Shown: positions 17,165-26,251 of the stretch, piece by piece | How positions within the stretch are numbered: position 1 is the stretch's first letter | How the letters are laid out: every line of letters starts with the position of its first letter | From: SMWN01 sp965261165 | GTDB lineage: Bacteria; Pseudomonadota; Gammaproteobacteria; Eutrophobiales; Eutrophobiaceae | Length of the DNA: 64,000 bases | NCBI GenBank assembly: GCA_965261165.1 | Contig: OZ253445.1 | Location: forward strand, 1,984,001-2,048,000 | Direction of reading: 5' to 3' | Position numbers and translations under genes: made by a program | The notes under the pieces: generated by a model | The model's database searches: none | What the model saw: only the letters and a program-made list of their open reading frames with translations | Told to the model about the DNA's origin: nothing

Positions 17165-18379
17165 TTAACTGACATTGATTAATTCAACTTTATTCTTATC
17201 ATAATGATACTTACTTAGACTTCCGTCTTTAATCCTTTCCACAACTTCATCAACGATAAACAGCGGCACTAAAAACCATTCCCTAGGAATAACAGGGTTG
17301 CCAAAACGATCATTGATTTGAATATCCAGCTTTGCGGATTCAAAAAATCGATGGAGGATGTTTTCGAGTTTTGTACGGCTTATATTATACAACTCATAGG
17401 TTGCCACGATTTCAACATCAGCCATTAGATAGGTAGGGTCTAGTTTGGCGTTTGCTATGCGTGTTTTAACACTGCCGCCTGTCACGCCTATCTTATGAAT
17501 TAAATTCCGATTTTCAACGATTGTGGGGTGTTCTGATTTGCTGCGTAGAACATAAATTGTTCCACTGGCTGTATCTTCATCTTCCGCATTGCCATCAAAT
17601 AGTGGCCCAGCAGACAGCGAAACGATTCTTCTACTAGCGTCATCCACATAAAGCGCTTTTTGCATGGAGCGAAACAGTAAGTCGCTCTCTGTTCGGTTAT
17701 CAAAGATAACGCGAAGCCTATAGTCATTTTTATCGAAACCGTGAATGCGCTCTTTACTAATTTCGGCAATATAGGCTTTTTGCCCATTGACGATAAACCA
17801 GTCGCGCTCGTTGATTTCAGCCATTGTAGATTGGCCTTTTTGATTTTTTAGTATCCTGGCTTCGAGCAAGCCACGAGTGAGATGGTCTTGCACTTGGTCG
17901 AATAAGGGTTTGAATTTGTCAAAGTCGGCGCAAGGCGTTCGGGTCGCAATTTCTTCGGCAGCTCTTACCTCTGCACGGGGTTTAACATGCTTTAGGAAGG
18001 TTACATCATTTTCTTTCGGTGCTTCTATCCCCAGCTCTGCCAGAAGCTCCGCATCGCTTTTATATTCCTTCGGGGGTTCAGCAATGCAATGCTCGGCTGC
18101 AAGTAAGCCTTGATAGTCTAAATCGGCTACCAAACTTCTACATTCTTCCTGTGATCGAATGCGATCTAGGCGAGTAGCATACAGGCGCTCAAAGATGTCT
18201 TTATCTTCACCGTGTTGAGGTGGGTGGCCATGCTCTTCAATGAAGTGTTGAATTTCTTCAAAGCCTGCGATAATGCGCTCTTCTTTTGGCGAGTGAGCTA
18301 CTTTCTTGGCGGGAGTTATATCAACACCCAGCTCTTCAAGCAGCGCCTTATTGGATTTTTTTTCTTTCAAATCAGTCAT
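17165..18379 (-). CDS. GIY-YIG nuclease (T5orf172-type) of the methyltransferase/helicase island
   Basis: The ATG at 18379 is chosen because GGAGG lies 6 bp upstream; its first 8 bases overlap the helicase stop. The 404-residue protein has a charged N-terminal part with two similar LLxELGxx motifs (about 13-20 and 112-119). The C-terminal nuclease domain has TIYVL (274-278) and HKIG (295-298) as the GIY-YIG pair, the catalytic-type Arg in VKTRI (about 307), and Glu in KLENILHRFF (about 339), then PREWF. This is the T5orf172 branch. In context it is the likely DNA-cutting subunit of a restriction-like system whose modification and translocation subunits are encoded just upstream. It could instead process or nick DNA in another step. 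Confidence 0.82.
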   Translation of the reverse strand: MTDLKEKKSNKALLEELGVDITPAKKVAHSPKEERIIAGFEEIQHFIEEHGHPPQHGEDKDIFERLYATRLDRIRSQEECRSLVADLDYQGLLAAEHCIAEPPKEYKSDAELLAELGIEAPKENDVTFLKHVKPRAEVRAAEEIATRTPCADFDKFKPLFDQVQDHLTRGLLEARILKNQKGQSTMAEINERDWFIVNGQKAYIAEISKERIHGFDKNDYRLRVIFDNRTESDLLFRSMQKALYVDDASRRIVSLSAGPLFDGNAEDEDTASGTIYVLRSKSEHPTIVENRNLIHKIGVTGGSVKTRIANAKLDPTYLMADVEIVATYELYNISRTKLENILHRFFESAKLDIQINDRFGNPVIPREWFLVPLFIVDEVVERIKDGSLSKYHYDKNKVELINVS

Positions 18380-20423
18380 TCTTTTCCTCCGAGACTTTGC
18401 GCGCAAGGAAAGCAATGCCTTCTGCCATACGCTTTTCCCACGGATCAGCGGCAGTGAGTTCGGGCAATCGACCACGTTCATTTTTGAACTTAATAGCCCG
18501 CATAGCCAGCTCGCGCGCTTCCTCTTCCGAGAGAGTCACTTTCTTTGCAGATATGACGGCGGCCACCTGTTTTAGACTTTCTTCGGTCATTGATTTGGCA
18601 AGAATGGCATAGGCTTCACTGAAAGGATTGATATGATCGATCAGATCAATATCCAGGTCAGTCACATCCATTGCGAATTTACGCACGCCATCTATCAGTG
18701 CGGTATTGCCACCGGCTTCACCATCCTCACCAGACAGAGCGGTTTCTTTTGCCTTCTGGGTAATAGTCAGCGCTGCAATTGCGCGTTGGCGCACGACCTC
18801 GCGATCTTCATCGTCAAGTTCCGGATATTTGTCTTTGACGATTTTACCCATGCGCACTTGGGTCAGTTCTTCTGGCACCATTTCTTCGTCAAACAGGCCG
18901 CGCTCTATAGCCGTTTTATCCTGCACAAACGCGGTGATAACCTCGTTCAGGTCTTCTTGACAAATACGCTGGGCATCTTTGCTCTTGGGTTCGGCAAGCC
19001 CTTTAATCTCGATCTGAAATTGCCCTGTGGATTCATTGAAGCCCACGTTATTGCCGTTGGGGTCGTAACCGTTCTCGCCATAATCAAAGCCTTCCACGGG
19101 GGCGTTTTGGCTATTCTTGGGTGTGAAGTTAAATTTTGGGGCAAGTACCTGTTCCATCAGCAAACTAGCGGCTATGGCTTTTAAGGTGTCGTTAACGGCA
19201 TCGGTAACGGCTTCTTCAGAGGCATCCGGTTCGGCGATCAGGTTGGTAAAGCGCGCATGGGTTTTACCTTCTGCGTCGCGGGTGGCACGGCCTATGATCT
19301 GAATAATTTCTGTAAGGCTGGAGCGATAGCCTACGGTTAAGGCGTGTTCACACCAAATCCAGTCAAAGCCTTCTTTTGCCATGCCCAGCGCGATAATGAT
19401 GTCTACATAGTCGCGATTATTTTTGGCTTCAGGTAATTTGAGTGCAGCAGATACTTTGTCGCGCTTGGTGGCGTTATCATCGACTAAATCGGCAATTTTA
19501 ATGATCTTTCCGTTTGCAGCCTCCACCAAGTGGAAGCCTGTCGTTGGGTCTGTGCCACGCCATTCGCCCAACTCTTCGATAATATGTTCGACTTCCTTAA
19601 TTTTATCTTTGGTACTTTCGCGGGAATTGACATTCGGGATATGAATGATGGTTTTTTCGTTTGAATCTAATACGTTCAAAATATCATTGGCGTAAGAGCC
19701 AGAATAAAAGTAATAGCCAATATCCAGCGTTTTTAAATAGTCATAGCCATTGAGTTGTTCGTAGTAGGTATAAGTAACGGTATCAAAATTCGCTTCATCC
19801 TGCGGCGATAGCACCGCTTCTGCATCGCCTCTAAAATAGGAACCCGTCATAGCAACAAGATGCACTTTGTCACGGGCAATTAACTGCCCAAGATGTGCGC
19901 CCAATTTGTTATCGGGGTTGGCACTGACATGATGGAACTCATCTACGCCAATCAAGCAATTATCAAACGTTGGTATGCCAAACTTATCCACTGCGAATCT
20001 AAATGTGGCGTGAGTGCATACCAATATTTGATCGTCGCTCTCCATAAAGGCTTTTACAGAATTGACTTTGCCACCATCCTCACCGGGTGCGTTACATAAA
20101 TTCCATTTTGGGGTGACCTCCCAATCCCAATAAAAACCGTATTGGTTTAAGGGTTCATTGTTGAAGCTAGCACCAATGGATTTTTCAGGCACGATGATAA
20201 TGGCCTTTTTAACGTTTTGATTGTGGAGCTTATCCAAAGTGATAAACATTAAGGCGCGGCTTTTACCAGAGGCAGGTGGTGATTTAATCAGAAGATATTG
20301 CTCGCCACGCTTTTCGTAGGCTCGCTCCTGCATAACACGCATACCCAACTCGTTGGATTTTTTCGACTGGCCATTACAGGCATACGTCACCGAAACAGAG
20401 GGGATGGATTTATGTTCCGTCAT
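18372..20423 (-). CDS. SF2 DEAD/DEAH-type helicase or translocase of the island
   Basis: The 683-residue protein has Walker A SPPASGKS (48-55), motif II DEFH (161-164), motif III MTGSY (about 192-196) and motif VI QIIGRATRD (375-383), giving a complete two-RecA superfamily 2 core. Roughly 300 C-terminal residues are helical and charged with no catalytic motif that I can name. The start follows the methyltransferase stop by 2 bp with AAGAAGG upstream, and the end overlaps the nuclease gene by 8 bp. The three are therefore surely cotranslated. The role by analogy with Type I and Type III restriction is ATP-driven DNA translocation; the family placement beyond SF2 is inference. Confidence 0.85.
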   Translation of the reverse strand: MTEHKSIPSVSVTYACNGQSKKSNELGMRVMQERAYEKRGEQYLLIKSPPASGKSRALMFITLDKLHNQNVKKAIIIVPEKSIGASFNNEPLNQYGFYWDWEVTPKWNLCNAPGEDGGKVNSVKAFMESDDQILVCTHATFRFAVDKFGIPTFDNCLIGVDEFHHVSANPDNKLGAHLGQLIARDKVHLVAMTGSYFRGDAEAVLSPQDEANFDTVTYTYYEQLNGYDYLKTLDIGYYFYSGSYANDILNVLDSNEKTIIHIPNVNSRESTKDKIKEVEHIIEELGEWRGTDPTTGFHLVEAANGKIIKIADLVDDNATKRDKVSAALKLPEAKNNRDYVDIIIALGMAKEGFDWIWCEHALTVGYRSSLTEIIQIIGRATRDAEGKTHARFTNLIAEPDASEEAVTDAVNDTLKAIAASLLMEQVLAPKFNFTPKNSQNAPVEGFDYGENGYDPNGNNVGFNESTGQFQIEIKGLAEPKSKDAQRICQEDLNEVITAFVQDKTAIERGLFDEEMVPEELTQVRMGKIVKDKYPELDDEDREVVRQRAIAALTITQKAKETALSGEDGEAGGNTALIDGVRKFAMDVTDLDIDLIDHINPFSEAYAILAKSMTEESLKQVAAVISAKKVTLSEEEARELAMRAIKFKNERGRLPELTAADPWEKRMAEGIAFLARKVSEEKND

Positions 20424-20425
20424 TT

Positions 20426-23203
20426 TCAGGATACCTTCTTATTGTTACTTTTTTTGTTAACTGGGCTTGTCATTTTTGTATAAAGCTCAAAGAGCTTTTC
20501 TAAGCGCTCTGTATCATTCTTAAAGCGGCGACCGATATAGATGCGTTCAAGCGCCTCGTCATTGCGATCGTGCGCGGCGCGCAGGTTTTCGGGCATGGCG
20601 TCGGGTTTGTAGAGATCGGCGATGGTGGCGGGGAAATGCGCCTCGCGGGCCAGCAGGATATCGGTCGCGCAGCGGGTCAGGTCAGCGCGGTTTTTCTCGG
20701 TCAGTTTGGGAACGGGAAAGGTGTTCCAGCCAAGGGTGTTGGAATAGGAGAAATCGGTTCGCATCCGCACACAAACCGTGCCGATCCAGACCCAATGCAG
20801 GCGTGAGGCGATCAACGCCATGTTCCACAACGGGGCGTCGTAGAGGGCGAAGTTTCGGTCGCCGATAATTGTTCCCTTTGGAGCCAAACCGACAGGTAAA
20901 AAATCTCGGTTTTCGGAACTGACACGCGGAACAACAATTGTTCGCTCTAATCCAGTCTGCCTAACTTCGCCAAAACGGTAAGGCGTCTCTGCAAGCTGTT
21001 TAGTTGTCGATCTGTTGGACGCAGATCGTTGTTTGCGAACCGCTTCAAACCTCTCGTTCAGCCAAGAATTCTCTTTCGCTTCCACATAATTCTGATCTGT
21101 TACCCATACGCAGCGACGCTCTTGCCCCTTAATAAATTCTTGAGAGCCAATAAAAGGGCGAATGAACTTACGGTCAACACGGTGCTGTGTAATTACTTCA
21201 TCTGCCTCTGATCGCGTCAAGAGCAAGAACCCACCTTCGTTCGGCATGTTCCCGAAGCTCATCTCGTCAAGCAAATTCATCGGCTTTGAGATGGGCTGAA
21301 CCATCACATTCGGGCCACTAATCAAATAGGGGTTGATGTTATCCGTCTCTTTGACAATGGTCTCACCATCGCCATCATCAGAGAAGAGTTTTCGAACTGC
21401 ATTTGCATCGTTTGCGATACCAACAATTACCACGGTCACGCCAGCATTGTGGCTGGCGAGGTTTGCCCATTTGAAGCTTGTATGTGCAAATGGTATTTCA
21501 TGGCCGGTTTCAAAAATTAGTTTCCACAGAGTTTCAACTTGGCGGCCTTGGCAAATTGAGTTTGTGGAAACTAACGCGCCAACAGACTTTGTATGAACGC
21601 CAAAATCAGCGGCCTTCATGAACCAGCCCGCCACATAATCCAGCGATTTCCAGTTTTTTGTTCGCCCGTCAAAAATGCGATGCAGGTCTTCCTTTTGTTC
21701 GGTGCTTTGCCATTGGCTGCCAAGATACGGCGGGTTGCCGCAAATATAGGTCTCACCACCCTCATTCTCGAAATCAATCTCGGCCTGATCCAGCGGGCTT
21801 TCGAACAAGTCCTCGGCGCGCAGCTTTACGCCCGTTCCCGTGGGTGGGCAGATTGACAGCCAGTCCAATCGCAGGGCATTACCACAAGTGATCCAGTTCT
21901 TGGCATCCAGCGGCAGGAAATCGGCCAGCGCATCGCGTTGCCCACGGTACAGAACATCACACTGGTATTCAGCAATAATCAAGGCAAGGCGAGCAACCTC
22001 GGCAGGGAAATCACGCAGTTCAATACCGCGAAAATTGGTAAGGGGGATGGCGGTTTTATCACCAGCCTCATTGCGGCGTGTATTAACCTCGGCTTCGATC
22101 AGGCGCATTTCCTTATAGGCAATCACCAGAAAGTTGCCCGACCCACAGGCGGGGTCAAACACGCGGATGTTGGACATACGTTTGCGCAGGTTCAGAAGTT
22201 TGCGCGCATTGTCTCCTGCCTCGTCCAGTTGCGCCCGTAAATCATCCAAAAACAGCGGGTTCAGCACTTTGAGGATATTGGGAACGGATGTGTAGTGCAT
22301 CCCAAGCTCGCCGCGTTCCTCATCATCGGCCACGGCCTGGATCATCGAGCCAAAGATATCAGGGTTGATCTGCTGCCAATCAAGGCCGCCGATATGCAAC
22401 AGATAAGAGCGTGCAATACGGCTAAAGACCGGCACATCCGTGCTGCCCGAAAACAGCCCGCCATTCACGTAGGGAAAAGCATTGGCCCAGCGTGGCACGT
22501 TTGCAGCTTCATGATCTTCAGATTCGGTGTTCATCGCGAGAAAGAGCGCGCTGATTATCTCATGAGTGTTCGAGGAACCCCGCTCGCTCATGCGGTCAAT
22601 GGTGTTGGTGAACGCATCGTCGCCTTTGAAGATATCGGTATCCTCGGCAAAGAAGCAAAAAATCAGCCGCGCCATGAAGTGGTTCATATCATGGCGACGC
22701 GCGGCAGCGCCCCATTCAGGGTTATCCTTCAACAGTTCGACATAGAGTTTGTTCAGGCGGCTGGTCGCCCGAATATCGAACGAGCTTTCGCGGATTTGCT
22801 TGACAGTGGTGATCCCCGCCAAGGGCAGGAAAAACCCGAAATGGTTCGGGAAACCAGTATAGGAGCTGGCAACGGTTTCGCCGCTGTTCAGATCTTCGGC
22901 CTCAAGATCAATGCCATCGGTGGCAAGTACAAATTTTGCCTTGGCTTTGGTGGTTGCCGGGCTTGCTTTGAGTGTATTTAGGGTGGCAGTGACTCCACCT
23001 TCCGCGCAAACGGCGATATGGATATTGCTGCGCTGTAAAACCCCGCCTTCAATGTCAGAGGCATTGGACGAACCGCTTTTTAGGCGTTTTATGGTGGTTG
23101 CCTTGTTGCCAAACGCTTCAAGGAAGGCATAGGGGAAGCTGGCCGCGTCAAATGCTTGCTCGGCTAAATTGCTAATGGCTTCTTCTATTTCTACTGCATT
23201 CAA
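20426..23203 (-). CDS. MmeI-like class I SAM-dependent DNA methyltransferase
   Basis: The 925-residue N6-adenine-type methyltransferase has motif I FDPACGSGNF (349-358), an acidic post-I loop GIELRDFPAEVARLAL, and motif IV NPPY (490-493). It has a helical spacer before motif I and a target-recognition/C-terminal region of about 350 residues after. The overall plan matches MmeI-family enzymes. The N-terminal 160 residues show no PD-(D/E)xK nuclease that I can identify, consistent with a separate nuclease gene. No ATG is available near the beginning. A TTG at 23203, 7 bp after the stop of the regulator gene and behind GAAGGG, is the likely start. Its G+C is visibly higher than the surroundings, suggesting transfer. 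Confidence 0.85.
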   Translation of the reverse strand: MNAVEIEEAISNLAEQAFDAASFPYAFLEAFGNKATTIKRLKSGSSNASDIEGGVLQRSNIHIAVCAEGGVTATLNTLKASPATTKAKAKFVLATDGIDLEAEDLNSGETVASSYTGFPNHFGFFLPLAGITTVKQIRESSFDIRATSRLNKLYVELLKDNPEWGAAARRHDMNHFMARLIFCFFAEDTDIFKGDDAFTNTIDRMSERGSSNTHEIISALFLAMNTESEDHEAANVPRWANAFPYVNGGLFSGSTDVPVFSRIARSYLLHIGGLDWQQINPDIFGSMIQAVADDEERGELGMHYTSVPNILKVLNPLFLDDLRAQLDEAGDNARKLLNLRKRMSNIRVFDPACGSGNFLVIAYKEMRLIEAEVNTRRNEAGDKTAIPLTNFRGIELRDFPAEVARLALIIAEYQCDVLYRGQRDALADFLPLDAKNWITCGNALRLDWLSICPPTGTGVKLRAEDLFESPLDQAEIDFENEGGETYICGNPPYLGSQWQSTEQKEDLHRIFDGRTKNWKSLDYVAGWFMKAADFGVHTKSVGALVSTNSICQGRQVETLWKLIFETGHEIPFAHTSFKWANLASHNAGVTVVIVGIANDANAVRKLFSDDGDGETIVKETDNINPYLISGPNVMVQPISKPMNLLDEMSFGNMPNEGGFLLLTRSEADEVITQHRVDRKFIRPFIGSQEFIKGQERRCVWVTDQNYVEAKENSWLNERFEAVRKQRSASNRSTTKQLAETPYRFGEVRQTGLERTIVVPRVSSENRDFLPVGLAPKGTIIGDRNFALYDAPLWNMALIASRLHWVWIGTVCVRMRTDFSYSNTLGWNTFPVPKLTEKNRADLTRCATDILLAREAHFPATIADLYKPDAMPENLRAAHDRNDEALERIYIGRRFKNDTERLEKLFELYTKMTSPVNKKSNNKKVS

Positions 23204-23209
23204 CGGCGT

Positions 23210-23404
23210 TTACCCTTCGTTATTGTTTTTGTTACTGGTTTTTTTTGCTTCAATCCAGCTCTCTATATCTGCCTGTTTGAAGCGCCAGCTACCGCCTACT
23301 TTAAAGCCTGGCAACTTACCTTCGGCAGCCAGCTTATAGGCGGTCTTTTCGGCGAGTTTTAGGTATATCGCCACATCTTTGATGGTCAATATTTGATCGG
23401 TCAT
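23210..23404 (-). CDS. AlpA/excisionase-type helix-turn-helix protein
   Basis: The 64-residue protein from the ATG at 23404 has the MerR/excisionase-type winged helix: QILTIKDVAIYLKLAEKTAY, then LPGFKVGGSWRFKQADIESWI and a basic Asn/Lys-rich tail. Such proteins act as directionality factors or as transcriptional regulators at the head of mobile-island operons. It is the first gene of the four-gene operon and its stop lies 7 bp before the methyltransferase TTG. Control of that operon is the likely job. No integrase is present. Confidence 0.85.
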   Translation of the reverse strand: MTDQILTIKDVAIYLKLAEKTAYKLAAEGKLPGFKVGGSWRFKQADIESWIEAKKTSNKNNNEG

Positions 23405-23872
23405 ATTTTTCGTCACTCTGCATCCAAAGGAGAGAATAAAGGAAAATGCAGGAATCAACAACGAAAAAGCCCCCATCCTGGCTATGGGCATAGAGATAAT
23501 GTCGCATTAAGCGATTTTGCGGCTTACTTGGAAGAAAGGTGAACGGGGTTTGCGGAAGGTCTAGCTGGAAATTACAGACAAAAAAAGCCCACGCAAGGTG
23601 GGCTTCTTCGTATCTAATCACTATGAGGGGAGGCTTAACGCCCACAATCTCAAAGCTTCTGTATCCAGATCTATACTTGAGCGGTATAAATGTCTATATA
23701 GTCCCCCTCGTCACTACACCCTGGGGTAGTGAAGTGGACCCCATCCCTGACACAGTGAACCAGCATTTATAAGTGTATAAACCTAAAGTCTGTTTCATGC
23801 TGCTATCGGTAGCCCTGAGGGCAAATCATAATAGACCTTATATTTTTTGGGTATTTTTTGGGGACACTAACA
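23405..23872. other. Intergenic region upstream of the island operon
   Basis: About 470 bases between the regulator gene and the right IS200 copy. It must hold the operon promoter on the minus strand. It contains a terminator-like hairpin at 23584-23606, and a second inverted repeat CACTAC-ACCCTGGG-GTAGTG near 23713-23732. No coding frame is convincing. Confidence 0.5.
23584..23606 (-). terminator. Rho-independent terminator reading on the minus strand
   Basis: AGCCCAC-CTTGC-GTGGGCT followed by a run of T when read on the minus strand (plus strand: AAAAAAAGCCCACGCAAGG then TGGGCT). It would stop transcripts entering the island operon from the right. No gene that it obviously serves remains. 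Confidence 0.7.
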
Positions 23873-24433
23873 ATTTAACCGCGAAGCGTAAATCTCGGGG
23901 GCTTGCCCCCGAGCTGGATAGCTTACAATGGCATCAGCCATTGTGAGATGTCCTGCTTATGGAGTTACAGAGAAATACGCACCACGTTTACCGGTTAATG
24001 TATCATTTTGTCTGGATACCCAAATATCGGCACAAAGTGTTTGAAGAGCCGTATCGAACGGTGCTGAAAGATATTATCAGGAAAGTTGGTTACGACTACG
24101 ACATAGATATTGTGGAACTTGAGGTGCCGACGGATCATATCCATATGGTGGTCCGGTCTGAACCCAAAGTATCGCCTTCTGAGGTTATGCAGATTATAAA
24201 AAGCGTAGCAGCTAGAGAATTTTTCAGACTACATCCTGAGGTTAAGAAAAAGTACTTTTGGGGTGATAAGTTGTGGACTCAAAGTTACTTTGTAGAAACG
24301 ATTGGCAATGCTAGCGAAGAAGTCATTCGAAAATATGTCCAAGACCAGTTGAAAGTTATGGATAAGGGCGAAAAATCTAGCAGCCAACTCGGATTGTTTT
24401 AAAACTCGGTCGCTTGCGGCCGAGTTGTTTAAA
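23873..24433 (+). mobile_element. IS200/IS605-type element, copy 2 (intact)
   Basis: About 561 bp with the left hairpin CTCGGGGG-CTTG-CCCCCGAG at 23894-23913 and the right hairpin AACTCGGTCG-CTTG-CGGCCGAGTT at 24403-24426. One complete tnpA lies between. Same orientation as copy 1 at 16230. The right end (GTTTAAA) supplies the stop codon region of the neighbouring darP gene. Confidence 0.9.
23959..24402 (+). CDS. tnpA: IS200/IS605-family Y1 transposase TnpA
   Basis: The 147-residue single-strand DNA transposase starts MELQRNTHHVYRLMYHFVW. It has the HUH metal motif HIH within TDHIHMVV and the catalytic tyrosine in EEVIRKYVQDQ. FFRLHPEVKKKYFWGDKLW between them is typical of the family. Length is normal and all motifs are present, so the element may still be active and could act on both copies in the window. 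Confidence 0.95.
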   Translation: MELQRNTHHVYRLMYHFVWIPKYRHKVFEEPYRTVLKDIIRKVGYDYDIDIVELEVPTDHIHMVVRSEPKVSPSEVMQIIKSVAAREFFRLHPEVKKKYFWGDKLWTQSYFVETIGNASEEVIRKYVQDQLKVMDKGEKSSSQLGLF

Positions 24434-24953
24434 ATCTGGCTGATTTTGGTGGTTTGTTCAGTTCCTGTTCTTTCTTGGCATTTCGAATCAATTGCCTGAT
24501 GTGTTGACGATCAAAATTATCGAACTTTTTCGCCAGTTCTTCCAGCAGTGCATGATCACCTTGTAGTAGTTGATCTCTCCACTGCTCAAGCTGATGAAAT
24601 GCTTTCATATCATCTTTATGTGGTTGTTGTAATTTATACAACATTGTCCGTATGGATTCTTCATCTTCCTTCGGCATCAAGCTACCTATGTACTGTAATT
24701 GGCGGCGTATTGCACCATGCTTGAGAGACTTTGCAGCAATGACAGCATCTCTGAGTTTGTCTGATATTGGAATATCGACTAATTACTTAGCAGGTAATTC
24801 GACAAGTTGTTGACCCAGTGCTTGTAGTTCATGCATCTCGCGTTTGATTTTCGATTTGCTCTTCTCCTGCTCCTCGTTATCATCATCGGCGACTGTCTGA
24901 TATTGTCTCTCCTGATGTACACGATTATTTTTATCTCTATCCGATTTTTTCAT
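24429..24953 (-). pseudogene. darP: DarP/YjgA (DUF615) ribosome-associated protein with an in-frame stop
   Basis: From the ATG at 24953 the protein runs through KIKREMHELQALGQQLVELP to a TAA (plus-strand 24783-24785). It then continues in the same frame as LVDIPISDKLRDAVIAAKSL, GAIRRQLQYIGSLMP and the typical tail ending KPPKSARF. The single nonsense codon sits early, about 57 codons in. DarP helps late assembly of the 50S subunit and is not essential in E. coli. The true stop codon coincides with the right end of IS200 copy 2. Reinitiation at the ATG at 24680 would give only 83 residues. Confidence 0.8.
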
Positions 24954-25014
24954 GTCCGTTTTTTCGTTACCTTCATTGGGGAAATATCTTGCATTAAAGA
25001 TTGATCCCTATTCA

Positions 25015-26145
25015 TTATTTTTTAAAGGGTAATAGTTCGGCCGCATTATTTCGATAGTTCTCCATGAGGCTGGCTTCTCTCTTTGTATAATCTCTGATTG
25101 CAGTAGCAAATGCAGGATCACATATCCAATGTGCAGAATAGGTTTTCACTGGTTCAAACCCCCTGGCAATTTTATGTTCGCCTTGTGCACCAGAATCAAA
25201 TCGTTGCAAGTGATTATTAATGCAGTATTCTAGCCCCTGATAATAACAGGCTTCGAAGTGCAAACTATGATATTCCTCATAACATCCCCAGTAGCGACCA
25301 TAATAACTATCCCCTGTCACCAGACTAAAGGCAGCACCGACATAGGTATTGTCTTTCACTGCCAATATTAATAACAATTGTTCTGGCATTGTTTCAGCTA
25401 TTTCTTTGAAAAATTTAAGGCTCAAATACGGTGGATTACCCCGCTTTAGATAGGTCATCTGATAAAACTGAAAAAATACATTCAAATGTTGTTCTGTGAA
25501 CTCTTTGCCTTGTATTTGATGCAAGACAATATTCTGATCATTGATAAAACGTCTTTCACGCAATAGATTTTTTCGTTTTCTTGAGTTAAACGTATCAAGA
25601 TAATCTTTAAAATCCCTGTAGCCTTTGTTTGCCCACCTGAATTGAACACCTTCTCTAACGGCTAAATTTTCAGATCTGAATATCTCTGATTCCGCAAAGG
25701 TTGGATACAAACAATGCCATGTAGAGATGTTATTCTCTTGTGAATTTTCAGTGATGAAATCCAGAATTGATTTTATAACAGCCGGTTTGTCGATACCTGC
25801 TTTGACGAAGAATCTTTCACCTTCGCAAGGCGTGAAGGGAATCGCCGTTAACCATTTCGGATAATATGACAAGCCATGCTGCTGGTACGCATTAGCCCAT
25901 TCGAAATCAAAAACATATTCACCATGCGAATGTGATTTTCTATACATGGGCATCAATGCAATTAATTCATCTTCGTCATACACTAGACAGTGTTGTGGTG
26001 CCCAGCCTGTTTCATCACTGACACACGCACTATTTTCAAGTGCATGGAGAAATTCATAACGAATGAAAGGATATTCAATACCCGTTACCCTGTTCCAGTC
26101 TTCACGGGACACCTCTTGGATATGACTAATCAGGGATAATTTCAT
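25015..26145 (-). CDS. GNAT-fold protein of the DUF482 (FemAB-related) family
   Basis: The 376-residue cytosolic protein has the conserved N-terminal segment (EWANAYQQHGLSYYPKW near 83-99), FRWANKGYRDFKDYLDTF..KRKNLLRER in the middle, and the C-terminal acyltransferase motifs FEACYYQGLEYCI and RFDSGAQGEHKIARGFEP. The family is annotated as peptidogalycan biosynthesis/recognition or GNAT N-acetyltransferase; the substrate is unknown. Intact and separately transcribed, divergent from the DUF938 gene. Confidence 0.85.
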   Translation of the reverse strand: MKLSLISHIQEVSREDWNRVTGIEYPFIRYEFLHALENSACVSDETGWAPQHCLVYDEDELIALMPMYRKSHSHGEYVFDFEWANAYQQHGLSYYPKWLTAIPFTPCEGERFFVKAGIDKPAVIKSILDFITENSQENNISTWHCLYPTFAESEIFRSENLAVREGVQFRWANKGYRDFKDYLDTFNSRKRKNLLRERRFINDQNIVLHQIQGKEFTEQHLNVFFQFYQMTYLKRGNPPYLSLKFFKEIAETMPEQLLLILAVKDNTYVGAAFSLVTGDSYYGRYWGCYEEYHSLHFEACYYQGLEYCINNHLQRFDSGAQGEHKIARGFEPVKTYSAHWICDPAFATAIRDYTKREASLMENYRNNAAELLPFKK

Positions 26146-26251
26146 CGTGCACTTTAACTATTCCTACCGGGTATATTTTTACTAGATAAATAGTATTTAA
26201 TCTGGCAAGTTGATATCTCTATAGTAACATCGTCAAAATTAAATATTAAAA

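Noticed and set aside
20458..20478. GGGCTTGTC near the methyltransferase 3' end as another MITE terminus
   Set aside because: Only nine bases match, no partner end and no disruption; it lies within coding sequence.
22295..22981. 228-codon plus-strand frame inside the methyltransferase
   Set aside because: Antisense shadow of a GC-rich gene; no start context and no family resemblance.
16230..24433. A classical composite transposon
   Set aside because: IS200-type elements move as single-strand circles without joint mobilisation of flanked DNA by paired ends. Direct copies alone are not evidence.
13843..24785. TAA at a Gln position in the hopJ-like gene and an in-frame TAA in darP, suggesting stop-codon recoding
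   Set aside because: Many intact core genes in the window end in TAA (for example argF, gltA) and none contains internal TAA. Nonsense mutation is enough.
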